Source of the DNA: Akkermansia sp.
Lineage (GTDB): Bacteria > Verrucomicrobiota > Verrucomicrobiia > Verrucomicrobiales > Akkermansiaceae
Reading direction: 5' to 3'
DNA length: 35,768 nucleotides
Assembly (NCBI RefSeq): GCF_020860705.1
Contig: NZ_JAJBTT010000048.1
Coordinates: 1-35,768 of the forward strand
Shown: piece after piece, positions 29,359-35,768 of the stretch
How the letters are laid out: the number at the start of each line of letters is the position of its first letter
Numbering within the stretch: position 1 is the stretch's first letter
Position numbers and translations under genes: made by a program
Notes under the pieces: model-generated
What the model was told of the DNA's origin: nothing
Seen by the model: only the letters and a program-made list of their open reading frames with translations
Databases searched by the model: none

Positions 29359-30138
29359 TTAGCTGAAACGTCCCGTGATGTAGGCTTCCGTTTCTTTTTC
29401 AGCGGGGTTGGTGAAGATTTGGGAGGTTTCCCCGTATTCCACCAGGCGCCCCATGTACATGAAGGCGGTCCGGTCCGCAATGCGCGTGGCCTGCTGCATG
29501 TTGTGGGTGACGATGACGATGGTGAGGTCTTTTTTCAGATCTTCCATCAGGTCTTCTATTTTCAGCGTGGCGATGGGGTCCAGGGCGGCGCAGGGTTCAT
29601 CCATCAGCAGGATCTGGGGACGGTTGGCAATGGCGCGGGCGATGCACAGCCGCTGTTGCTGCCCTCCGGAAAGGCCGTAGGCGCTTTCGTGCAGTTTGTC
29701 CTTCACTTCATCCCACAGGGCGGCTCCTTTCAGGCTGCGTTCCACGGTTTCATCCAGTTCCGCGCGTTTGCTGCGTCCCGCGACGCGAAGGGGAAAGACG
29801 ATGTTTTCATAGATGCTTTTCGGGAAGGGGTTGTATTTCTGGAAGACCATGCCTACGCGCTTGCGCAGGGAGATGACTTCCACGCGCGGGTCATACAGGC
29901 TGGTGCCGTCAATGCGGATGTCCCCCTGGTGGCGGACGTCCGGGACCAGGTCGTTCATGCGGTTGATGTTGCGGAGCAGGGTGGATTTCCCGCAGCCGGA
30001 GGGACCGATGAGGGCGGTCACCCGGTTGGTTTCAAAGGTCATGCCGATGTTGAAGAGAACCTGCTTGTCTCCGTAAAAGAAGGAGAAGGTTTCCACTTCA
30101 ATGATAGGGTCGTCGTCTGCGGCGGCTGGTTCAGTCAT
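29359..30138 (-). CDS. pstB: Phosphate ABC transporter ATP-binding protein PstB
   Basis: A 259-residue ATPase that powers the PstSCAB phosphate importer from the cytoplasmic face. Walker A is GPSGCGKST (45-53), the ABC signature LSGGQQQR starts at 156, Walker B ILLMDEP is 176-182, and the switch His is 212. The PstB-type [10 protein letters not shown] and FPKSIYENI segments separate it from other ABC ATPases. The Q-loop region reads [11 protein letters not shown], whereas most PstB proteins have VFQKPNPFPMS. It starts 22 bases after pstA, with no evident SD. Confidence 0.96.
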   Translation of the reverse strand: MTEPAAADDDPIIEVETFSFFYGDKQVLFNIGMTFETNRVTALIGPSGCGKSTLLRNINRMNDLVPDVRHQGDIRIDGTSLYDPRVEVISLRKRVGMVFQKYNPFPKSIYENIVFPLRVAGRSKRAELDETVERSLKGAALWDEVKDKLHESAYGLSGGQQQRLCIARAIANRPQILLMDEPCAALDPIATLKIEDLMEDLKKDLTIVIVTHNMQQATRIADRTAFMYMGRLVEYGETSQIFTNPAEKETEAYITGRFS

Positions 30139-30160
30139 GAGATGGTGAAGGAATCAAGGG

Positions 30161-31915
30161 TTAGAAGCTGGATGCCGCGTATTTTTTGCGCAGGCGGTTG
30201 CGGATGAGGATGGCCGTGAGGTTCATGACCACCACCAGCAGGATGAGCAGCAGCGTAGTGGCGAAGACCATGGGCTGGGCGGCGTCCGAGTCCGGCGACT
30301 GGAACCCCACGTCATAGATGTGAAAGCCCAGGTGCATGAATTTGCGTTCCAGATGGATGAAGGGGCCTTCCCCGTCAATGGGCAGGGAGGGGGCCAGCTT
30401 GACCACGCCCGTGACCATGAGGGGGGCCACTTCCCCGGCGCCGCGGGCCATGGCCAGGATGAGGCCGGTCATGACGCCCGGCAGGGCGCTGGGCAGAATG
30501 ATGCGCTTGATCATCTGCCATTTGGAGGCGCCGCAGGCCAGGGCCGCCTCCCGCAGGCCGCGGGGGACGGCGGAGAGGGCTTCCTCCGTGGAGACGATGA
30601 CGACGGGGAGCGTCATCAGGGCCAGTGTGAGGGAGGCCCACAGGATGCCGGAGGTGCCGAAGGTGGGAGTGTTGTCCACGGCCAGTTTTTTCCAGTAAAA
30701 GAGTTCGTCAATCGTGCCCCCAAGATAGTAGACGAAGAAGCCCAGGCCAAAGACGCCGAAGACGATGGAAGGCACGCCCGCCAGGTTGTTCACGCAGATG
30801 CGAACGGCCTGCACCAGCGTTCCCTGTCTGGCGTATTCCCGCAGGTAGATGGCTCCTATGACCCCCACGGGCGTGACCAATACGCTCATGAGAAGGGTCA
30901 TGATGAAGGTGCCGAAGATGGCGGGGAAGATGCCGCCTTCCGTGTTGGCTTCCCGCGGGTCATCCATGATGAAGTGGTACAGGTTGTGGAAGAAGACGCC
31001 GCATTTGCCGAAGAAGCCCAAGTCATTCGGACGGTAGCCGTAGACGATTTTGTCCATGCTGACTTCCTTCTTTTCCCCGTCTCCCAGGGCGTATACGAGC
31101 GAGTCACGGCCCTGTTGTTCCCTTAGTTTAGCTGCTTCAGCGGTGTATTGGGCATATTCCGCATTGAGCCGTTCTACATCGGCATGCAGCCGGTCCAATT
31201 CTTCAAGCGGATGGTTCATGTCCGTGAGAATGGGATGTTGTGCGGGTGTAGCCGTCCTTTGGCCGTTTTCCTCGCGGATGTCGTAGGAACGTTCAATGGC
31301 CTTGATGTCCAGCTTGGCATCCGCCAGTTTGGTGTTGATGCTTCCGATGTCTCTGGTGTCAATGGTTTTGATCTTGTCCCGGAGTTTTCCTTCATGGTCC
31401 AGCACGCGGCGGAAGGCCGCCATGAATTCCGGGGAGGAGGCCGGAACGGTTTTTCCGGAGGCCAGTTTGAGCGCCAGAGGTTTGACCAGGGCTTTTCCTC
31501 CCTCCATGCGTTCCAGGCAGAGGAGTCCCTTCGGGGTGGAGGATGCGGTGACGTTGTGCACGTCCACGTAGCGGTAGGATTGTCCATAGACTTCCTTGCT
31601 TCCGGTGAAGAGCTGGTATTCCCGTACGTCCCCGGCTGTAGAGTTCGGCCGGGCCGGGTCTGCCGGAATGTGGCGCGTCTGGTCCTTCGTGATGCCGGCG
31701 TACAGGGTGAGCGGTTTTTCCCCTTGCGCCGTGGGGGCAATCGTCAGTTCATGGATGGTTTTGGGCCAGAAGGCTTCCAGGCCGTTGAAAACGATGATGC
31801 CCAGCAGGCCGAAGATCATGATGAGGCCCAGGGAGAGCCCGATGGAGGTGAGCCAGATGTTGACTTCTCCCAGGGGGCGTTTGGGAGCCGGAGGAAGGCT
31901 GAAGTCCTGTTTCAT
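30161..31915 (-). CDS. pstA: Phosphate ABC transporter permease PstA, long form
   Basis: A 584-residue inner-membrane permease, about twice the length of E. coli PstA. One transmembrane helix (about 24-46) is followed by a roughly 290-residue extracytoplasmic insert that includes a charged helical, coiled-coil-like part (about 240-275). The conserved permease core (about 335-575) follows with the EAA loop EAALACGASKWQMIKRIILP, which docks onto PstB. Long PstA forms with an inserted periplasmic domain are known in several Gram-negative lineages. Gaps of 37 bases from pstC and 22 bases to pstB support one transcript. Confidence 0.93.
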   Translation of the reverse strand: MKQDFSLPPAPKRPLGEVNIWLTSIGLSLGLIMIFGLLGIIVFNGLEAFWPKTIHELTIAPTAQGEKPLTLYAGITKDQTRHIPADPARPNSTAGDVREYQLFTGSKEVYGQSYRYVDVHNVTASSTPKGLLCLERMEGGKALVKPLALKLASGKTVPASSPEFMAAFRRVLDHEGKLRDKIKTIDTRDIGSINTKLADAKLDIKAIERSYDIREENGQRTATPAQHPILTDMNHPLEELDRLHADVERLNAEYAQYTAEAAKLREQQGRDSLVYALGDGEKKEVSMDKIVYGYRPNDLGFFGKCGVFFHNLYHFIMDDPREANTEGGIFPAIFGTFIMTLLMSVLVTPVGVIGAIYLREYARQGTLVQAVRICVNNLAGVPSIVFGVFGLGFFVYYLGGTIDELFYWKKLAVDNTPTFGTSGILWASLTLALMTLPVVIVSTEEALSAVPRGLREAALACGASKWQMIKRIILPSALPGVMTGLILAMARGAGEVAPLMVTGVVKLAPSLPIDGEGPFIHLERKFMHLGFHIYDVGFQSPDSDAAQPMVFATTLLLILLVVVMNLTAILIRNRLRKKYAASSF

Positions 31916-31952
31916 GGAAGATGAATGGATGGGGAAGAGAGGGATGATGAGT

Positions 31953-34307
31953 TCAAACGACGTTGAAGCGTTTGCGGAGCTTCTGGCGTACGATTTCCGC
32001 CAGAGTGTTCAGGATGAACGTCATGGAGAAAAGGATGAGGCCGCCGAGGAAGAGTACGCGGTAGTGCGTGGAGTCCTGCGCCGCCTCCGGCAGTTCCGTG
32101 GCGATGTTGGCGGAGAGGGTGCGCATGCCATTGAAGATGTTCCAGTCCATGATGGGGGTGTTGCCCGTAGCCATCAGCACGATCATGGTTTCCCCTACCG
32201 CACGGCCCAGGCCGATCATCAGGGCGGAGAAGATGCCTGCGGACGCCACCGGAAGCACGATGGTGCGGACCATCTGCCAGCGGCTGGCTCCCAGGGCTTC
32301 CGAGGCGGCGATGAGGGATGGGGGGACATTGCTCAGGGCGTCCTCGGAGATGGTGAAGATGACGGGAATGACGGCAAAGCCCATGATGAATCCCACCACC
32401 AGGGAGTTGCGCTGTTCATAGGGCATGCCGAATCCGTTGCGCCACAGATCCGCAAAGCTGGCGGCCTGGAAGTCTCCCGCACCCCACAGGTTCATGACGC
32501 CGCGGCAGAGGCTGATGAAGGGCTGTTCCAGCCAGTAGCCCAGGTATTCCCAGCAGAACCAGGCGCAGAGCAGGATGACGGGAGTCATGACGATGTACTC
32601 CACGCCGCGGCTGAATTTGTTGCGCCAGGCCACTGGCCGTGTGGTCCAGAACCAGGCGATAAGGGCGGCCAGGGAAGGAATGAGGACGGCCATGCAGATC
32701 AGCGCAGGCACCTTGTCTTCCATTCTGGGGGCCAGGTACAGGGCTCCGAAGAAGCCCAGCACCACGGAAGGGAGGGATGCCATGATTTCCATGACGGGTT
32801 TTACCACGCGCTTGACGGCGGGAGCCATGAAGTGGGCCGTGTAGATAGCGGCCAGGACCGCTACCGGAACGGCGAAGACGAGGGCGTACAGCGTGCCTTT
32901 CAGCGTGCCGAAGACCAGGGGTGTCAGGGATAGCTTGGATTCGTAATCATCCGTGCCGCCCACGGATTGCCAGAGCCATTTGGGAGAGTCGTACCCTTCG
33001 TACCAGATTTTCCCGACCAGGGCTTTGGCTCCGGCTTCCGGATGCTTGTCTTTCATGGAGAAGAAGTGGACGTTTCCTTCGGCATCCACGGCAATGGCGG
33101 CGTTGAATTCCGTGTTTGCCGCCAGCTGGACCGGGGTGAACCTCAGCGGGTCGCTGTTCCAGCGGATGTCCGCTGTAGTTCCATAGCAGAGCCTGAGTTC
33201 ACTGGGGGTGGAAACGAGGAAGGAACGGTTGATGCCGGAGGCTGCATAGTGCTGTACCGGACCGGCAAGAGGGGAGAATTGCTTGGTCTCCCCAAAAAGG
33301 CGCAGGGCAGGGCCGTCCGGACGAGGATGGGGATACAGGCTGAAAATTTTCAGGCTTCCCCTGTCGCCGCCTATCACCAGGGACATGTCTCCAAAGAGCC
33401 AGTTGACGGTGGTCATTTTTTCTCCGTCTCCCAGGGGGGACGGGATGGTTTGGCGTTTTACCCATGCTTCCCTGTCTTCATCATAGGAGAAATAAAGGAG
33501 TTTGTCCGTGTCCGTGGCGATGACGAGGCTGTCCCCGGAAGCTCCGGGCAGCATGGCGGTTGGGTTCCCTTCCAGCTGGTCCGTCAGGTCATGAAATCCG
33601 GAAGGGGCCAGCTCTCCTTCATGGAGCAGGGAACGGGATTCTTCCAGCGTCATCAGCAGGAGGCGCAGTCCTTGTTCCGTCTCCACAGTTGCGGTGAAAA
33701 TTTTTCGTTCCTCTGCGTCCGCATAAACCACGCGGGATATTTTTCCCGGAATGGTACCGCTTTCCGTCAAGGGATAAAGCGGGCTGCTTTCCGTTCCGGC
33801 CTTGTCCGGGCCGTGGGCATTTGCCTGGCCGTGGATATTGAGTCCGGAATGGATGGAAATGACACCCACCTTGCCGGATTCCGTAGCGATGGGGTAGGCT
33901 GTCAGGGAGGAGTCATAGGAATGGGCGCAAACGGTTTCTCCCTCCGGCAGGGATACGGGAACGGGAGCCAGATTTCCGGAAGCCTTGTCCAGAAAGAAGA
34001 CGTTTTTTCCGTTGTTATAGACAAAGGGGAGTGTGCCGGAAGGATCCAGCCCCCAGGTTCCCTGAACCGGAGAGGAGGGCGTGAGGTGCTGCCGTTCTTC
34101 CACGTCCGCGCTCTGGAAAAGGGGAATGGTGACGGCCAGCAGGAAGAAAAGGATGCCGAAAACGGCTACGATGACGGTAAAGCCTCCCCCGATGATGGTT
34201 TTAGTCATGATGCGGTCAAACCACAGCGTGGTTTTTGCCACCTGGAAGCGTTCGGGAACGGGTTTGGGCTTTTTGGATGGCGCAGGGGAGGAAGAATTGG
34301 CGCTCAT
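31953..34307 (-). CDS. pstC: Phosphate ABC transporter permease PstC, long form
   Basis: A 784-residue inner-membrane permease, against roughly 320 residues in E. coli. A Pro/Lys-rich cytoplasmic tail and one transmembrane helix (about 39-63) lead to an approximately 400-residue extracytoplasmic domain. Short beta repeats such as GTLPFVYNNGKNVFFLD, DSLVIATDTDKLLYFSYDE and AAIAVDAEGNVHFFSMKD suggest a beta-propeller. The permease core (about 470-784) has five or six helices and the EAA loop SEALGASRWQMVRTIVLP. Extended PstC proteins are known, but the ligand of the propeller-like domain is not. It lies 93 bases downstream of pstS, with a hairpin in between. Confidence 0.93.
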   Translation of the reverse strand: MSANSSSPAPSKKPKPVPERFQVAKTTLWFDRIMTKTIIGGGFTVIVAVFGILFFLLAVTIPLFQSADVEERQHLTPSSPVQGTWGLDPSGTLPFVYNNGKNVFFLDKASGNLAPVPVSLPEGETVCAHSYDSSLTAYPIATESGKVGVISIHSGLNIHGQANAHGPDKAGTESSPLYPLTESGTIPGKISRVVYADAEERKIFTATVETEQGLRLLLMTLEESRSLLHEGELAPSGFHDLTDQLEGNPTAMLPGASGDSLVIATDTDKLLYFSYDEDREAWVKRQTIPSPLGDGEKMTTVNWLFGDMSLVIGGDRGSLKIFSLYPHPRPDGPALRLFGETKQFSPLAGPVQHYAASGINRSFLVSTPSELRLCYGTTADIRWNSDPLRFTPVQLAANTEFNAAIAVDAEGNVHFFSMKDKHPEAGAKALVGKIWYEGYDSPKWLWQSVGGTDDYESKLSLTPLVFGTLKGTLYALVFAVPVAVLAAIYTAHFMAPAVKRVVKPVMEIMASLPSVVLGFFGALYLAPRMEDKVPALICMAVLIPSLAALIAWFWTTRPVAWRNKFSRGVEYIVMTPVILLCAWFCWEYLGYWLEQPFISLCRGVMNLWGAGDFQAASFADLWRNGFGMPYEQRNSLVVGFIMGFAVIPVIFTISEDALSNVPPSLIAASEALGASRWQMVRTIVLPVASAGIFSALMIGLGRAVGETMIVLMATGNTPIMDWNIFNGMRTLSANIATELPEAAQDSTHYRVLFLGGLILFSMTFILNTLAEIVRQKLRKRFNVV

Positions 34308-34332
34308 GACGGTAGGCAGCGGAGAGAGAAAT

Positions 34333-34370
34333 GGGGCAGGGCTCCGGCGGGAAGGCCGCAGTCCTGCCCC
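34333..34370 (-). promoter_or_regulatory. Intergenic hairpin between pstS and pstC
   Basis: GGGGCAGG (34333-34340) pairs with CCTGCCCC (34363-34370), extended inwards with one mismatch. No T-tract follows. A hairpin directly after a binding-protein gene commonly stabilises its mRNA or partly terminates transcription, which would keep PstS in excess over the permeases. Confidence 0.5.
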
Positions 34371-34400
34371 GGCATGTGTGGATGGTGTAGGGAAGAGAGT

Positions 34401-35363
34401 TTATTCAATGCTCTTGAGGACTTCCACGCTGACCTTGGCGGGAATCGGGTAATAACCGTCCTTGGTCACGATTTCCTGTCCGTCTTTGGAGACAATGAAT
34501 TTGATGAATTCCTTGGTCAGGGTATCCAGCGGTTCGCCGGGCTTCTTGTTGACATAAATCAACAGGTAGCGGGAGAGCGGGTATTTGCCGTTGAGGCAGT
34601 TGTCGTAGGTAGGCTGTACAGCCACCTGTCCGCCTTTTTCCGCCACGGAGAGGGTCTTGACGCCGGAGGTGACGTATCCGATGCCGGAATAGCCGATGCC
34701 CTGTTCGTCAGAACTGATGCCCTGCACGACGGCGGAGGAACCGGGTTGTTCCTTCACGGAGTTTTTGTAGTCTCCTTTCTTGAGGGCTATTTCTTTCACA
34801 AAGCCGTTTGTTCCGGAGGCGCTGTTACGGCCATAGATGGAGATGGCCTTTCCCTTCATGGAAGGTACGCCCGCATCCCCCCAGTCGGAGATATTGGAGC
34901 CTCCGCGCTTGAAGGTGGAGGAGAAGATGGAGTCAATCTGTGACAGGGAGAGGGCCTGGATAGGGTTGTTCTTATTGACGAAGAAGGCCACGGCGTCCAG
35001 CGCCACTTTGATTTCCGTCGGCTTGTAGCCGTATTTGGCCTCAAAAGCGGCGGTTTCCTCCCGTTTCATCGGGCGGCTCATGGGGGCCAGCTGGGCTGTG
35101 CCTGCCGTCAGGGCGGGGGGAGCTGTGGAAGAGCCCTTGCCTTCAACGCCGATTTTAACGCTGGGGTATTTTTTGCTGAATCCCTCCGCCCAAAGAGTCA
35201 TCAGGTTGTTCAGCGTATCGGAGCCGACGGCGCTCAAGTTGCCGGAAACGCCGCTAGTGGGCACATAGGGCTTGATGCTGCTGTCAACGGTTATTTGATC
35301 GGCGGCCATGCTCAGGGAGCTGAGGGCGGCTGCAATGGTCAGGATTTTGGCGACGAATTTCAT
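34401..35363 (-). CDS. pstS: Periplasmic phosphate-binding protein PstS
   Basis: A 320-residue periplasmic receptor that delivers phosphate to PstC/PstA. It has a signal peptide (MKFVAKILTIAAALSSLSMA, cleavage near residue 20-21), then the ligand-binding segments GSDTLNNLM (47-55), EGKGSSTAPPAL (74-85), SRPMK (96-100) and RNSASGTNGF in the second lobe. The whole length fits the PstS family. An open frame extends upstream to 35600, but those 79 residues come from low-complexity DNA, and ATG 35363 begins a clean signal peptide. A Pho-box-like array lies 120-170 bases upstream. It is the first gene of the pstSCAB-phoU operon. Confidence 0.95.
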   Translation of the reverse strand: MKFVAKILTIAAALSSLSMAADQITVDSSIKPYVPTSGVSGNLSAVGSDTLNNLMTLWAEGFSKKYPSVKIGVEGKGSSTAPPALTAGTAQLAPMSRPMKREETAAFEAKYGYKPTEIKVALDAVAFFVNKNNPIQALSLSQIDSIFSSTFKRGGSNISDWGDAGVPSMKGKAISIYGRNSASGTNGFVKEIALKKGDYKNSVKEQPGSSAVVQGISSDEQGIGYSGIGYVTSGVKTLSVAEKGGQVAVQPTYDNCLNGKYPLSRYLLIYVNKKPGEPLDTLTKEFIKFIVSKDGQEIVTKDGYYPIPAKVSVEVLKSIE

Positions 35364-35465
35364 GGCGTCTTTTTCTGTTGTGTTGGGTCTTCCGCTGTCC
35401 GGACGGTAGCGCCGTTCATGTCGGAGGACGGGGAAGTGATACCCTCCCGTCCCCCTGGTGAGGAA

Positions 35466-35534
35466 GTGAATCCTGGTTAAGAAATCGTCACAATCTGCAA
35501 GGAGTTTGTAACATTGGGGTTGTGGGGGGTGACA
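35466..35534 (-). promoter_or_regulatory. Pho-box-like array upstream of pstS
   Basis: On the minus strand, TGTCAC (35534-35529), TGTTAC (35513-35508) and TGTGAC (35492-35487) are spaced exactly 21 bases apart, with a degenerate fourth (ATTCAC, 35471-35466) in register. CTTGCA and CTTAAC-like sequences lie about 11 bases after two of them. PhoB boxes in other bacteria are TGTCA-type direct repeats at 11-base spacing, i.e. 22 per box. The repeat is seen; PhoB binding is inferred. Confidence 0.55.
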
Positions 35535-35546
35535 ATGGGAGGAATA

Positions 35547-35662
35547 GGGGAGATAGGGAATATGGGGGTAATGGGGGTAATGGGGATTATAGGGACTCAC
35601 CTATCCACCCTATTCTTCTTGTCCCTATCCTTCCCTATTACCCCTATTTTCCCTATTTTCCC
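35547..35662. repeat. G-tract/C-tract imperfect inverted repeat upstream of pstS
   Basis: On the plus strand, six G-runs of 3-5 bases with 4-7-base loops (35547-35594) are followed by five C-runs (35623-35662). Arms 35553-35575 and 35633-35656 are inverted copies of each other with two mismatches and one gap. Each half fits a G-quadruplex pattern, on opposite strands. The sequence also contains the small repeat ATGGGGGTA (35562-35579). No gene is seen in it. Confidence 0.6.
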
Positions 35663-35686
35663 TCTCCTCTCTCTGCCTCTTTCCTC

Positions 35687-35733
35687 AAAAAAGCCGCCCC
35701 TCCCCCTTGCCTGGGGGAAAAAGCGGCTTTCTT
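35687..35733 (-). terminator. Rho-independent terminator for a gene beyond the window
   Basis: AAAGCCGC (35690-35697) pairs with GCGGCTTT (35723-35730), with an inner TCCCCC/GGGGGA stem. Read on the minus strand it ends in six T's, so it would stop transcription entering from the right before the pst regulatory region. It could also work in the other direction. Confidence 0.7.
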
Positions 35734-35768
35734 CCAGGGATCCCTTCCTCCTCTGTTGGCAAGGGTTC

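Noticed and set aside
31596..32933. 445-codon plus-strand frame opposite pstA and pstC
   Set aside because: It is an antisense shadow rich in Asp, Gly and His, overlapping two clear permease genes.
35364..35600. N-terminal extension of PstS
   Set aside because: The extension is Tyr/Pro/His-rich, derives from the G-tract repeat and Pho-box-like region, and would bury the signal peptide inside the protein.

Overview
The window most likely comes from a Verrucomicrobiota gut bacterium of the Akkermansia type. I infer this from a very large passenger-repeat autotransporter, a PEP-CTERM-sorted exported protein, Gram-negative envelope architecture, moderately high G+C, a GH95-like secreted glycosidase, and start codons that mostly lack a Shine-Dalgarno sequence. 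No rRNA, tRNA, CRISPR array or transposase was found.

Layout: (1) 85-9261 is one 3058-residue autotransporter, followed by a strong hairpin and a 485-base spacer with short tandem repeats. (2) 9747-14950 is gyrB-gyrA with its own promoter region and a rho-independent terminator. (3) 15010-16937 is a LUD-domain gene and a U32 peptidase-family gene, probably co-transcribed. (4) 16938-19666 is an islet carrying one secreted GH95-like glycosidase. It is bounded by a 214-base direct repeat, because the 3' end of the U32 gene is present again, at about 94% identity, on the far side. (5) 19867-20682 (minus) is a PEP-CTERM protein, divergent from (6) 21148-27722 (plus). Region 6 is a three-gene cluster: a fused HzsA-like/dihaem/SUMF1-like protein, a propeller-trihaem lipoprotein, and a RidA/chorismatase-like protein. 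(7) 28074-28475 is a small membrane protein. (8) 28656-35363 (minus) is a complete pstS-pstC-pstA-pstB-phoU operon with unusually long permeases and a Pho-box-like array upstream.

How the genes work together: gyrB and gyrA form DNA gyrase. The Pst genes form high-affinity phosphate import plus its PhoU regulator. The region 6 trio looks like an envelope redox system of unknown substrate and is my best candidate for an undescribed system. Three exported-protein genes (autotransporter, PEP-CTERM protein, HzsA-like protein) each have a 15-base palindrome, CGGATT-SGT-AATCCG, in the same orientation relative to the gene and lying between -35-like and -10-like hexamers. This suggests a shared operator or a dispersed promoter-bearing repeat.
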